Source of the DNA: Prorocentrum cordatum
Taxonomy: Eukaryota; Sar; Dinophyceae; Prorocentrales; Prorocentraceae
DNA: 64,000 nt
Direction of reading: 5' to 3'
NCBI GenBank assembly: GCA_963575745.1
Contig: CAUYUJ010014202.1
Location: 306,306 to 370,305, forward strand
Position numbers and translations under genes: made by a program. The notes below the pieces were generated by a model that saw only the letters and a program-made list of their open reading frames with translations, searched no databases and was not told where the DNA came from. The stretch's first letter is position 1, and each line of letters begins with the position of its first letter. This document shows positions 8,576 to 19,418 of this stretch, in pieces.

Positions 8576-9330
8576 ATGGCCAGCCTGCGCCTGGGAGTGG
8601 AGGCTCGCAGCAGTCCTGAACCCAGCTCGGATGTCCGCATCCTTTATGTCGACATCACGGCGTGGGGGCCGCAAATTCGGGGCTTCCTCCAGTCGGGCAG
8701 CGCCAAATGCTTTGACGGGCCGGGGTTCGCGGGGCCTCGCCGATCCGACGCCCGCGCCAGCGGCGTCATCGAGGCCTTCCGCGCGGAGGGCTGGAAGGCG
8801 ACGTGCTCTCCTGGCATCTCCACGGGCGAGGGCGGCGTCGCGGGCGGGGGGTCATGACGGCCCGCGCGCGCCTCCAAGCCGCCGCGTTCGACCGCTGGCG
8901 CGACCCCAAGGGCGCCTCGCTCCGCGGCTTCTCCCCCGTGGCCCTCCACGCGGCCGCGGGCAACATCGCGGTGGCCGCCGTGTGCTTGCGCCCCGCGCTA
9001 AGCTTTGCCGAGCGCAACAAAACCACTATTGTCGCCCGCGGGGCTCTTGGCGGCGCTGCGCTCCCCGTGGGTTGTGGTGGGCGACTGGAACCGCGACCCG
9101 CAGCAGTTGCGTGCCTCGCGGTGGGTCACCGGACTCGGCGGCGAACTCGCCCTTCCCGGCGTCGCGGTCACCTGCGACAGGGGCCGAGGGCGCCTGCTGG
9201 ACCTCGGCGTCGCCAAGGAGGGCTTCGGACACTGGTCTGAGCTGAAGGCCTCCCCGCAGGTTCTATGGGCCACCCATTGCGGCCTCCAGCTCGCGCTCAG
9301 GGGCGCCCGACAGCGGCGGCGGCGCCGGGC
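8576..9330 (+). pseudogene. LINE B endonuclease remnant
   Basis: Pieces of an APE-type endonuclease in successive frames: an N-terminal VRILYVDITAWGPQ block (about 8633), a middle block with GFSPVALHAAAGNIAVAAVC (about 8928), and a C-terminal VVVGDWNRDPQQL block (about 9068) followed by ATHCGLQL (about 9270), standing where the GDxN and SDH motifs belong. At least two frameshifts. Function lost. Confidence 0.6.
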
Positions 9331-10149
9331 CCTGGGCGCCCTGAGAAGCCCCCCAGTCACTCTGCGTAGCATGCCAAATGCGGGCCCCGACAGCAAGAGG
9401 GGGGGCCAGGCCCGAGCAAGGGCCCTCCGCAAGGCTCGGCGGCGCCCGGGGGCCCACCCGCGGAGGGCAGAGCCCCCGCCAGACTCAGCGGCGAGCGGGA
9501 TCCCTTCGACGACCACTATGACGAACCTGGCGACGCCCTGGAGGTGCGCTACCCCGCCGACCTTGACGAAGGTCACGGCGGCCCAAGCCTCGGTCGCGAA
9601 GGATCTCCCCAGGGCCGCTCGGTCGGCCCGCCCCTGGCCGCGTCGCGCGCTGGCCCACTTGTGGCCCCCGCGGCGCAACCAGAGCCAGGGCCCCACTCCA
9701 GTGCCCCCTTGCAGATCTCTGAGGACACCTGGTCGTCGGCGGCATCCCATGTGCTATTCGGAGGACAGCTTCGGCCTCCCCAGTCTCCTGATGCACCCCT
9801 TCCTCGAGCCCCGTTTGGAGCGGGCGCGGCACCTCGCTCGCCTCTATGGTTCCCGGGTCGGGCAGACGGAGGCCGCCGTCTTCATGCGCGAGGGCGTGGA
9901 CGAGCTGAACTGGGGCGCGAGACGGGGGGCGCCCGCGTGGCTTCGGGCTCGCCTGGCGGCAGACTGCGGCTAGCCCTGGCCGAACCCACCTCCGCGATCC
10001 TGAGGCGGATGCCTCGGCCACCCGCCGCGCCAACCTCGCGGCCCTGATCGCGCTGGCCCCCAGCGGCAGAAGCCCGAGGCCGCGGCAATGGCGCATGGAC
10101 CTGAGCTGCTCCACCCCCCAAAGACATCGCCAAGCTCTCGGCCGCAAAA
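9331..10149 (+). other. LINE B linker region, unassigned
   Basis: GC-rich sequence between the endonuclease and RT remnants. Open frames on both strands with no motif. Probably eroded ORF2 linker sequence, judging from position only. Confidence 0.4.
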
Positions 10150-11270
10150 ATGGTTGACTCGCTCGCGGCGTGCGCAGACGTGGCCAGGGACTTCAGAGGG
10201 CGCCCCCGCTGCGAGCTGGCCGCGCTCCGCGACCACGCCCGAGAACTCGCTGCTGAAGCAGCTCGGGGAGCCCTCCGAGAGGACAGGCGCAGCTTCGCGG
10301 CCTGGGGGGTGAAGGCCACGGCGGGCCAGCTCCACCGCTGGACCAAGGACGGCGACATGGAGAGGTTCGAGGACAAAGCCCACCGCGGCATGCTGGCGGC
10401 TCCTGTCGACGTCATGGCGACCAAGGCGGCCGCGTGGGCACGAGAATCGGCGGCTCCGCCCCTGCGGGAACAGGACATCCTAGCGGCGCTCGAGGACTGG
10501 CGGAAGCGGGCAGCGGAGGAGGAACTCCCACTGCCCACGCTCGAGGGGCTCAACGCGGCCACGCGGGAACTGGAGCCTCGCAAGGCTCCGGGGGTGGACA
10601 GGCTCAGCGCCCTCGACGTTGACCGTGCTATGGGGCATTTCCTCGCCATCCTCCCGCAGACCGAGGGGCACTTCATGCGGCCGCCCGAGTTCAACGGCGC
10701 ACTGGGCGGGGTGGCAGGCAATCCCGCGGGGGGAGATCGCGCCCTCGGACCCCCCCCCATGCCCGCCCGCATCTGGGCACGGACGCGCAGAGGCGTGGTC
10801 GACCAGTGGAACCAGGGCCTCGAGGGCAACTGGGATGCGGCCATCAACGGCTCATCCGCCCTGTGTGCCGCCCTTCCCAGGGCCGCGCTGGACGAATCTG
10901 CCCAGCGCACGGGCGTCCACCGCGCCTCTCGCTACGCCGGCATCTCGATTTTTTCGACTCGCTGGGCTTCGCTTGGCCCATCGAGCGCGCTCCCCCGCGC
11001 GCCCCCCCTCCCCCCCCCTCCGCGGCCCTCGCCCTGGAAGCGGGGGCTTTCCTAGCCCCGCGGTGCCTCGAGCGGGGCGAGCGGGTTGGCCCGCCGATCG
11101 ACGCCAGCCAGTCCATCGTCGCGGGCTCGTCCAACGGCGCCAAGTTCGGCGAGATCTTCCTCTGCGCCATCCTCCAGGCCCCCCAGGCCCAGGCGGAAGC
11201 GATCACCATCTGGTCCTACATTGACGACGCGGTGTGGCTGGCCGAGGGCACCGAGAGGACCTGGCCACCG
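10150..11270 (+). pseudogene. LINE B reverse transcriptase remnant
   Basis: The first frame (10150-11055) carries the helical region preceding the fingers, then RKAPGVDRLSALD (about 10579), the position of the conserved G-x-D motif, and a palm-like stretch around GNWDAAINGSSALCAALP. The frame then changes near 10930. In the next frame IDASQSIVAGSSNGAKFGEI (about 11098) is followed by WSYIDDAVWLAEG (about 11212), where IDD is the catalytic [YF]xDD-type motif. RT identity is clear from order and motif; it is frameshifted and inactive. Confidence 0.65.
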
Positions 11271-12500
11271 CCTCGCTGGCCGCTGGCCCGACAGTGCGCG
11301 GCGGGCCGCCTGGCGGTCTCTCCCGCGACCACCCCGGTCGCGTCATCGGCCAGCTTGCGCAAGTGCATCCTCAGGCGCGCGGGGCAGCGCGGCGTCGCTG
11401 GCCGCGGCGCCGCCTACGTGGTCGACCTGGGTGCGGGCGTGGTCACGGGCAAGTGTCGGGCGCAGCGTAAGGCGCGCGCGCTCTGCGCGCCAAGGCTGCC
11501 CGCCGCGCGCAGAGGGTCCTCCGCCTGCGCCGCGCGGCAGCCCGCGCGGGCAGGTTGGGCGCCAGCCTCCGCGCCGCCGGCGTCCAGCCACAAGTGGTCT
11601 TCGGACAGGAAGTTTGGGGCGTCGCACCTTCGCGCATTACCCGGCTTCGACGCGCGGCAGCCGCGGCGGCGGCATGGCTGGCGAGGCCCGATCTCCCCGA
11701 GCGGGCGCGGCGCGTCTGGCCCCGCGCGCACCGCCGCCTTCTCCGCGCCAAGTCGGGGCGGTGGAGGAAGGCCCATGTGCCTGACTCGGCCATCGTCGCC
11801 GGCGGGCGGGCGGTGGCCCCGCCGGCGGCAGGTCGAGGCGGGATGCCAGGGGTCCCCGCTCTGCCCGCGTTGCCGAAGCGAGGGGGGGCCCTGGATCACA
11901 GCGCGTGGCGCTGCCCGTGCAACGCTGGTAAGCCAGCGTGCGGCCAGATGCCCCGCCTCGCCCCGCAGGCGCCCAGCAGCTTGGAGGGGTGCCCAGCGTT
12001 GCGGCTCCGCGGCGTCGACCCAGCAACTCGCGCCGCCCAGCCGCCCCCGCTGCCGCGCGATGAGGAGTTCGCGCTGGTGGCCCGTGGCTCGCCCCCCCTC
12101 CCCCCCCGCGGGCCCCGTCGTCCTTTTTGGCGACGCCTCGGGCGGCAAGCGCAGCGGGCCCCCGCAGGCGTGAGATCGGCGTCGGCCTGGCCTGCGTCCC
12201 GGGCCCCAGTGGCCGTCGGCAGCTCCGGTCGGGGCCATCGCGGCCCTCCCAAGTCGGAAGCAGTCCGTCCAGCGGGGGGAGATCTCCGCCTTCATCATCG
12301 CCCTCGAGCGCATCGACGTCGACCTCGACTGCGCCTGCGACGGGCCCTTGCTCTCCGCATTGCAGCGGCAGCGCTGGGCCTGCCTGGCCGCAGGGGGGAA
12401 CAGTGACCTCTGGGCGCGCCTCGGCAGGGCGCTGGCAGCAGGGCCCAACAGACGGGTCACGGTCACCTGGGCCCCCTCCCATCAGGAAGATGCCGCGCCG
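11271..12500 (+). pseudogene. LINE B RT C-terminus and RNase H remnant
   Basis: A degenerate stretch with AAYVVDLGAGVVTGK (about 11410) continues the RT thumb. RNase H signals follow: VVLFGDASGGK (12117 on), QRGEISAFIIALERID (about 12270), CACDGPLLSAL (about 12330) and VTWAPSHQED (about 12460), which supply the Asp, Glu, Asp and His positions expected of an RNase HI fold. Frames change several times. Confidence 0.55.
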
Positions 12501-12595
12501 GCGCCGGCGCGCCGTTCGCGGGCCGCCGGGGTTTCGTCGCATCGCAGGCGCCGCACAATGCAGGCGCCACTTGGCGCGGCCCCCGGCTCGCGGAC

Positions 12596-13423
12596 ATGCC
12601 CGCGGCGGAGCGGTGGCCCGCCGATCCCCTCCAGGGAGCCATCGACAGCTCCGAACGCCAGATCGCCGCGCTGGGGCAAGGCAAATGGAAGTGCCTCCTC
12701 TGCCGCCAGCTCTTCGCCTCGGCCGCGCCCAGGGAGACGCCCCTCGCCCCCTGCGACGCCTCCGCAGCGGACTGGGCCACGTGCCACCACGCCCGCGAGG
12801 CGCCGTGCGGCGCCCCCGTCTGCATTGGCACAGGCGTCGTCCACGTGTCGCACAGCATCCTGGAGTGGCCCGCCCGCAACCACTTCTTCTGCGGCACCTG
12901 CGGAGCCCTCGGCACCTCCTTGGGCACGGGCCTCAGGGCGGAGGACAAGGGCACCGCCTCCCGCAGGACCGCGGGGGCGCTCAAACGGATGGCGAGGAGC
13001 ATCTACCCGTCGCACCAGGGGCCCCCAAAGGCGATCGAGCAGGCCAACCGCATCTGCGCCGCGCTCGCCCATGTGGTCTCGGGCGCGCTGGCCCCCCCTG
13101 CCCCGTTGCTGCCGCCGCCGCCAGACCGGGCCCCCCTCGGCGCCGCAGAGGGCCAGCTCGCGGCAGTCAACAACTCCTGCGCGGCCAGGCCATACAGGCT
13201 GCCTCGGGGCCCTTCCGCGCCAAGCCCAAGGATGCTGGGGGGCTTATACTCCTCGGCGCCCCCTGGAACTGGGCCAGGAACAAAACTTAAAAGGGAAGCC
13301 CCGAGAGACACGCAAACAGTCGAAACCAAATCCCGACACGCGTCCCCGAAACAGTTTGACATGGTGTTGGCCCATGTCGAAACCACGGCGGCAACAACCG
13401 AAACCGACATCAGCAATTCCTAA
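12596..13423 (+). CDS. LINE B C-terminal zinc-finger segment
   Basis: A continuous 275-codon frame to TAA. Two Cys pairs lie in WKCLLCRQLF and in HFFCGTCGALG, with further Cys/His residues between them (CDAS, CHHA), suggesting a zinc-binding tail. An Ala/Pro-rich linker and a polar end follow. There is no convincing start codon: it is the last exon-like part of the broken ORF2 rather than a stand-alone gene. Confidence 0.55.
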   Translation: MPAAERWPADPLQGAIDSSERQIAALGQGKWKCLLCRQLFASAAPRETPLAPCDASAADWATCHHAREAPCGAPVCIGTGVVHVSHSILEWPARNHFFCGTCGALGTSLGTGLRAEDKGTASRRTAGALKRMARSIYPSHQGPPKAIEQANRICAALAHVVSGALAPPAPLLPPPPDRAPLGAAEGQLAAVNNSCAARPYRLPRGPSAPSPRMLGGLYSSAPPGTGPGTKLKREAPRDTQTVETKSRHASPKQFDMVLAHVETTAATTETDISNS

Positions 13424-14425
13424 AAATCGTACCGCACCCATATCGGGCGCACCTCCTGTCCAGAAAAAACGTAGAAGCCACCATCAGATAGTGACGGTCG
13501 TTACGTTGAGCCGAAAAATCATCTATGATCCTCTCCCCCTTCGTCTCCATCTGCTAGCCCCCCACCCACGTCCTTCTTCGCTGCGACCGAGAGAAACACA
13601 CGGGGGTCCCAGGAAGGCCCGAAGGCCGTTTCAGGAGGGGGCCAACTGGAGTTTTGAAAAACGCGAATGGCCTGGAAGCCCCCCCCCCCCCCAAACCACG
13701 AACGCAAGACCGAGCGTTGACATCGAGCCCGAATGTTTCTCTCCCACAGCCGAGCCCTGGTGCAGCGGGAGAAGGCGGTCACCCTCGAAAACGCAGGTGG
13801 TTGGCCGAGGGGCCGCGCCCAGGGCGGGACGGAGCTGGAAAGGGAGCGGGTGGGGCGGAAGAGGGGGGGATATCAAACGCCAATTTCTGAAGGCCCGAAG
13901 ACCCCGCGCGAGCTCGGAGATGCATTCGGGAACCAATGAAATAACATTCGGCCTGAACTGGACTAGCGTCGGACGCCGCCGACCCACCCCGTTGACATCC
14001 CTTTGACGCGTGGCAGCTTGACAACACGGCAAAGGGGGATCGAGCGTTCAGGGTTGTTTCGAGTGCACTTTTCGAGGCAGGTGGGGAGGGATATGGGGGG
14101 GGGCGAGGGCGGAGGCGGCAGTGGGGGACCTAGGGCGAATGGGGCGGGGAGGCAGGGCAGAGTAATATAGAAGGAGACGGGCGGGGAGGAGCAACACAAA
14201 CGAGCTGACGACATCGAGGCTGGACAAAGAGAAGGAGGAGGAGAAGGATGAGGAGGTGGAGGCCTCTGCCGCCCTGCCAGGATCTGCCATTGCGGTGCCA
14301 GATCCGCCATGCGGCCTCTGCCGCCACGCGGCCAGCGGCCTGCAACGGGGGCCGTCGGCGCCCAGTGGCGTCGGACAGGGCCCTCGAAGGCTCTCTGGAC
14401 AAAAAACGAAGTATTCGCCACGAAA
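13424..14425. other. Unassigned; possible LINE B 3' region and GC-rich DNA
   Basis: A short A-rich patch near 13435-13475, a C12 run near 13680, then G-rich and GGA-rich DNA. Open frames on both strands without motifs. No gene seen. Confidence 0.4.
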
Positions 14426-14590
14426 GATGTCTTCCTTCTCCTCCTCCTCCTCCTCCTCTTCCTCCTCCGCCCCCTCCTCACTCACTCTCCTCCTTCCTCC
14501 CTCCTCCTCCTTCTCCTCCTCCTCCTGCTTCCCCCCTTCCCTCCTCCTCCTCCCTTCTCCTCCCCCTTCCCCTCCTCCTCACCCTCCTCT
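14426..14590. repeat. (CCT)n-rich microsatellite
   Basis: CCT/CTT units with few interruptions. It lies just downstream of the 3' end of the minus-strand gene ending at 14651. Confidence 0.95.
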
Positions 14591-14650
14591 GCAAGTCCCC
14601 GCCCTGGTCGGGCCAGGCGCGAGGCGCCCAGCAGCCTCGAAGCTGATGCC

Positions 14651-14923
14651 TCACTTGAAGTGCATCGCATCCACGGCCTTCTTGGCCAGCGAGCTCGGCT
14701 GCAAGGACTCCAGCGTCAGCTGGTGCTTGCCGAGCTCCGTCTGCACCGCCATCGCGGCCTTCCTCAAACTCACCTTGTCAACGCCATCGGCGATGGCCTT
14801 GATCATGAGCGACGCACCCCACGCTTTGATGCACCTGCCCATCGCGTCCGAGCCACACTGGAAGATGTTCTCGTCGATCGGAAGCTCGAACGTCTTCGCC
14901 CACTTGCGAATGGCGGCTTCCTC
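14651..14923 (-). CDS. Unknown multi-exon protein, last exon
   Basis: Continues from the exon at 15170-16608 after a 246-bp intron. Begins EEAAIRKWAKTFELPIDENI and ends at TGA after AMHFK. Contains a helical, Ala/Lys-rich segment. The phase joins cleanly (CAG/GAG GAA). No known domain. Confidence 0.65.
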   Translation of the reverse strand, partial: EEAAIRKWAKTFELPIDENIFQCGSDAMGRCIKAWGASLMIKAIADGVDKVSLRKAAMAVQTELGKHQLTLESLQPSSLAKKAVDAMHFK

Positions 14924-15169
14924 CTGCGAGGCAGGGGGATCGCAAGAACGAGCCGAAACTGGAAGGGGGGCCGATGGGGCAACGAGGGCGTGTCGGAGGA
15001 GCGGCACCAAGTGCATATGGGGGTGCCTGGGAGCGCGGTAGCCGATGGTGAGGCGGGGGCGGGGCCGTGCGACCCCATCCCCTCCTCCCACCATCGGCTC
15101 CTCGCACGCCCAACCACCTCCGACCCACCCCTCCCCAGAACAACGAGTGCGTGGAAACCCAAGGCGGTC
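14924..15169 (-). other. Proposed GA-AG intron (246 bp)
   Basis: Read on the minus strand, the exon ends TTGCAG, the intron begins GACCGCC and ends CTCGCAG, and the next exon starts GAGGAAG. Both junctions read CAG/GA. Frame is kept across the join, and the intervening translation is Gly/Pro-rich and unlike the flanks. An inner hairpin (GAGCCGATGGTG with CACCATCGGCT) is present. GA donors are known in dinoflagellates. Confidence 0.6.
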
Positions 15170-16608
15170 CTGCAAGGCGGCGTCGACCTTCTTGCGGAGG
15201 CCGACGGCGATGCCGTCCGCCAGCAAGGTGGCCTTGCCGACCGCGCGGGTATTGTCCCACTTCTCGTCCATGCCATTCGGCAGCCCGTCGATCTAGTTGG
15301 CACCGTTCTTGAGGCCACCCTGCTCGCTCCTGAGCCCCTTCAGCGTCTTGTCCTGGTACGCGAGCAACTTCACCTCAAGCCCGTGGGACGCGACCTGGTG
15401 GATCAGCTCCTGCACCCCGTTGCCGCAATCCGTCGCTATCTTTTTGATGTGAGCAGTCTCCTCGTCGTCAGGAAAGTTCATGATCGAGACCTTCTCGAAC
15501 AACACTTTGGTCGAACCCTTCATGGTAACCAACGTATCGTCCGTGTACGCTGCATCCAAGTTCACACCACCTTCCGTGCAATGCTTCTTCCTGAATGCTG
15601 TCTCCAAGGCCACCAGCTCATGCCGCTGCCTCAGGGCGCCGAGAACACCGCGGTGGTAGGTGCACGGCGGCAGGAGCTCCAAGGCACCTGCAAGCGCGTT
15701 CAGCGACGCCGACTTCAGCTCCTGACAATCCGAGTTGGTGTCCAGCGCGATCTGGATGCATCTGCGCACGACCTTCATCAATTCAGAATTCACGTGGTCG
15801 TCGTTGACCTTCGTGCCCCTGACCTTCTCGAATATGGACTTCGCGGACTCGAGGATGTCCTGCGACATGATCTCTGCATTGGCAGCCTTCGTCAGCTCGA
15901 CCTTGAAGTTTGCCACCTCCCCGTCCGCGGTGATCTTGACGAGCATGTCGGCCGCGTCGCTCTCCGCCTCGACCAAGAAAGCCTCGCTGTGCCACGCGGT
16001 CCTCTGGTAGGAGATCATCTCAGCGAAAGACTTCGACTCCGTCAAATATACAAGCTCTTTGGCAGCGCGCTCACGCATGCCCATGACTATAACGCGCGCC
16101 CTGTCCAAAGCACTCTCCTTCAACTCGTTCCCGTAGGTGCGACCGAGCACATCGAGCAAACCCAACAAGTTCTTCGCAAGAACAACGTTGGTATGGCAAG
16201 TTAGTCGCCACTCCTCGCTCTCACCACAAATATCTGGCATCTTGGTCGTCAAAACCACATTCGCATGCTCGACTTCCTGGTTCATGGTAGTTAAGCCTTG
16301 CGAGGTCTTCCTCAAGTCGGCAAGCAGGTCCACGTAGATCGGCGTCGCAAGGATCGAGCGGGCGATGCGCTGCGCCATGGGGTGTTTAGCCTTCGCGTCG
16401 GACAAGATGGTGACGTGGTGCTTGACCCTCGAGGCGAAATCGTCCAGAGTGGCCGCGTCGAGACCGTGGAGGAGCGTGCTCAGCGCGAGGGCGGTTTCCG
16501 AAAGCGAGCAAAAGAACCCCAAATACTCTTCGGGCATGTCGCTGGAGGCGACGATCTCCGAGACCTTGTTACCAATGATGTGAGAGAGCGTGATCCACCG
16601 CCGCTTTA
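15170..16608 (-). CDS. Unknown multi-exon protein, large exon with in-frame TAG
   Basis: An acidic to neutral, mostly helical sequence with coding character, starting just after an acceptor (TTTTCCACAG at 16609 on) near VKRRWITLSHIIGNKVSEIV and running past KTLKGLRSEQGGLKNGAN. There a TAG (15293-15295) interrupts; the same frame continues with IDGLPNGMDEKWDNT to a proposed donor at 15170. I recognise no domain. The TAG suggests a pseudogene, a sequence error or readthrough; removal by a 27-nt intron is unlikely. Confidence 0.65.
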
Positions 16609-16644
16609 CTGTGGAAAATTGCCAACCTTTTCCTCCGGAACCCG

Positions 16645-16716
16645 GGGGTCGCCCCCCCCCCCCCCCCCCTCCGAAAATCCCCCCCCCCCCCCCCCTGCTC
16701 CCCCCCCCCCCCCCTG

Positions 16717-16761
<45 letters not shown>

Positions 16762-16905
16762 CCCTCCCCCCCCCCCCCCCCCCCCCCCTCCCCCCTCCCC
16801 TCCCTAACCCCCCCCCCCACCCCACTACCCGTCCCCCCCCCCCCCCCCCTCCGATCCGGAAAACCGGGGGGGGGGTCACTACCGGTTCGAACCCCCCCCC
16901 CCCCC
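16645..16905. repeat. Poly-C tract with inverted TTCGAACCGGTAGTGAC unit
   Basis: Long C runs (to ~38 bases near 16720-16758), then GGAAAACCGG, a G10 run and TCACTACCGGTTCGAACC. The latter is the reverse complement of the unit repeated at 17565-17784. Poly-C/G runs this long can form i-motif or G-quadruplex structures and are error-prone to sequence. Confidence 0.85.
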
Positions 16906-16949
16906 CTCCCTACTCACCACCAGCAAACGACTCCCGGTCCCCACCAGTG

Positions 16950-17545
16950 TCCGCATCAGATCCACCACTGGTGTTCCCAGCACCACTGTCCTCACCACCG
17001 CTGTCCCCACTGGTTCCGCCACCGCCCCTACTGTCCCCACCAGTGGCCCCACCACTGTCGCACTGTCCCCGCTGTCCCCAGAACTGTTCCCACCACGGTT
17101 CCACTCTCCCCACTGTCTCCACGGCCCCAACCACTGCCCGACTATCCCCACTGTCCCCACTGTCCCACTGACTCCTCCGCTGTCCCACTGAGCTGTCCCA
17201 CTGTTCCCACCACTGTCCCCACTGTCCCCACCACTGTCCCCACTGTACCTCTGTCCCATTGTCCCACCGCCGTCCTCGCCACCGCCTTCACCACTGTCCC
17301 CACCACCATTGTACCCTCCACTGTCCCACTGTTTCCACCTCATTCCCATTGTCCCCACACCACTGTCCCCACCACCACCGTCACCACCACTGTCCACTGT
17401 CCCCCCCTGTTCCCACCATTGTCCCCACCACTGTCCCCACCACTACCGTCCCCACCACTGTCCCACTGTCCCACTGTCCCCACCACTGTCCCGCTGTCCC
17501 CTCACCACTGTCCCCACCAACACCGTCCCCACCACTGTCCGCACC
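16950..17545. repeat. CCCACTGT-type minisatellite
   Basis: Degenerate CCCCACCACTGT / CCCACTGTCC units, about 600 bp, forming the centre of the intron between the two inverted flanks. Confidence 0.9.
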
Positions 17546-17564
17546 CCCACTCGGTTTTCGAGGG

Positions 17565-17784
17565 GGGGGGGGGTTCGAACCGGTAGTGACGCCCCCCGGG
17601 TTTTCCGGATCCGGAGGGGGGGGGGGGGGGGGGTTCGAACGGTAGTGACCCCCCCCCCCTTTTCGTGATGAGCAGGGGGGGGGGGGGGGAGGGGTTCGAA
17701 CCGGTAGTGACCCCCCCGGTTTTCCAGAGGGGGGGGGGGGGGAGGGGTTCGAACCGGTAGTGACCCCCCCCCCCGGTTTTCCGC
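17565..17784. repeat. Tandem ~62-bp unit, 4 copies
   Basis: Each unit has a G run, GGTTCGAACCGGTAGTGAC, a C run and CGGTTTTCC. GGTTCGAACC resembles the B box of tRNA-type Pol III promoters. The inverted partner lies at 16645-16905. Confidence 0.85.
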
Positions 17785-19418
17785 CAGCAGCGGTAGAACA
17801 CGCTCTTTCAATGATGTCGACGGCCGTGGTGAGCAGATCCTGAGCGCTCTTGCCTGCCTCAATGCAGGGACGAAGCCAGTCGTTGATAAATCAACCCAAG
17901 AACGTGCCGATCTTGATCTCTGGCTCCAGCTTCAGAGCGCTCAGTGTAGGCGAAGAACTGATAAACGAATCGGTGTGGCTATGATTGTATGGCAACGTCG
18001 AAACAAAGAACGCTACAAATGCATCGCCGTCGCTGATCTGCTTCATCTTCCGCCTGGACTCTCGCATGCACAGCTTCAAGTTCACGGCGTCGGGTAAAGC
18101 CCCGTCGGTCTGAACCAGACGAAGAACGGCTTTGGCAACTTCATCGTCCTGGTAGGTATCCTTGTGGGCAACGGGTACAATGTGAGCCATCTCGAACTTC
18201 TTGATGTGGGCCTTGGGGTCAGCGGTTCCCTGGGACCACTTCAGCTCACTGCCGTGCTCGCGTACCCATTTGTTGGCGTGGTGCAGCGCATTGCCCAAGT
18301 TCCCTTTCACCATCTCCATCTCGCAATCTAGATTCTTGATGTGCTTGTAGGGGCCCTGCTTGCTGTCAACAGTCCCTCCGATACCACTGGCCGCGCCAAC
18401 CATAGTAGATGCAGCCACCTGCGACGCTGAGTCGTCGAGGCCGATGTCGTCGTCAGCTGCGAAGGGCGAGGCATCAAGATCCGCGGCGGGGCTCTTCTTC
18501 CCACGCCTGCTCCTCTTGGTAGGGGGCATGCCGACATCCGAGCGCGATCTGCCGAAAGCCGAGGGCAACTGGATCACGCCGCTGAGAGTGGCGTCGCCCA
18601 AGCCGCTGGCCGCGCCATCTGCATCGGCCTCATCCTCCCCGACGGCGCTGCCCGCTGCCGCCGCGCTAGGCGATCCAGGTGCAGCGCCCTGCGGCACCTC
18701 GTCGGCCGCCTCGCCCGCTTCGTGAAGCTTGAGCGGCGCCAAGTTGAACTTCCCCCTCGTGGCGTTGACGCACGGCAGGTCCTTCGCCACAAGATCTGCG
18801 TCGAACTCAGACTTCTGCGTGCGGAAGCCCTTCTGGTAAAAATCGACGACCTGGCCGTCGTAGAAGACGTCGGGCGCACGGGCGTCGACCCAGCGGTGGC
18901 CCTGTGGAAGGTGCAGAAGCTCATGGTGCGGCGCGCCCCAGGGAAGTTCTCGAACAGCCACACCTTTTCCGTCCCCCCCGCGACGCCGCCTCGAACTGGG
19001 ATCGACATGCTCGGATGGTGGCGCACCACGCGCTGCAAGGGCTCGCTGCCGCCGTGGAAGTACTTGAAATCCGCCTTGTTCAAGATGGCAACCTTGCGCT
19101 TCACCTTGACGACGCTGCCGTAACCCACCGAGACGTTGTCGCCGCCGCCCATCAAGCCGACCGTGTCGAGCGCGGTGCGCTGATCACGCTTCGCCCAAGA
19201 CGCCTCCGCCGCATGCACCTGCGCCTTGAAGTAGGCGTTCTCGGCAGCCTTGCTGCTCTTGCGCTCGATGACCTCGTCGATCGGCATGTGCGAGAAGACG
19301 CGTATGTACAGCTCGGCGATGCTGCGCTTGACAAGCACGGGGCGGCCCCCGCGACCCGCGATGGTCACCTGCGGGTCCTCCTCGGGGGCAGGAGGGGCGG
19401 GAATGAAATGAAACGCTG
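17785..19418 (-). CDS. Unknown multi-exon protein, upstream coding segment with frameshift and in-frame TGA
   Basis: Two frames join. From about 19418 to 18900 the frame reads EEDPQVTIAGRGGRPVLVKR and SVGYGSVVKVKRKVAILNKA. From about 18900 on it reads PQGHRWVDARAPDVFYDGQV, a basic patch PPTKRSRRGKKS (nuclear-localisation-like), KNLDCEMEMVKGNLGNALHH and KIGTFLG. One frame change near 18900. A TGA (17891-17893) follows KIGTFLG, after which the same frame continues FINDWLRPCIEAGKSAQDLL to the donor. Together with 14651-16608 this makes one gene with three lesions: probable pseudogene or unpolished sequence. No known domain; a nuclear role is only hinted at by the basic patch. The true start is upstream of 19418 and not identified. 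Confidence 0.6.

Larger units (their letters stand above)
7158..13423 (+). mobile_element. LINE B: old DinoSL-headed non-LTR retrotransposon, frameshifted
   Basis: Order: DinoSL relic, ORF1 zinc finger, coiled coil, endonuclease, RT, RNase H, Cys-rich zinc-finger tail. All domains lie on the plus strand but are spread over several reading frames, so the copy is not translatable as a unit. Motifs differ from those of LINE A and LINE C, so it is a separate lineage. The 3' end is set at the last recognisable coding stop; the true end is unknown. Confidence 0.8.
16609..17784 (-). other. Proposed GC-AG intron (1.18 kb) made of inverted repeats and poly-C
   Basis: Minus strand: the exon ends GCTGCTG, the intron starts GCGGAAAACC and ends TTTTCCACAG, joining to VKRRW in frame. 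The interior is almost all repeats: tandem units near the donor, an inverted unit plus C runs near the acceptor, and a CCCACTGT-type minisatellite between. No coding capacity. Confidence 0.55.

Noticed and set aside
12348-14006. 552-codon plus frame
   Set aside because: Overlaps the RNase H and zinc-finger frames of LINE B; beyond them it is Arg/Pro/Ser-rich sequence without motifs.
14309-16204. 631-codon plus frame
   Set aside because: Antisense to the minus-strand gene, whose coding character and splice junctions are better.
16569-16879. Poly-Gly N-terminal extension of the exon at 15170-16608
   Set aside because: It is translated poly-C/G intron sequence upstream of a good acceptor site.
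17690-17765. tRNA gene suggested by GGTTCGAACC
   Set aside because: Only the B-box-like word is present; no cloverleaf arms or anticodon stem around it.
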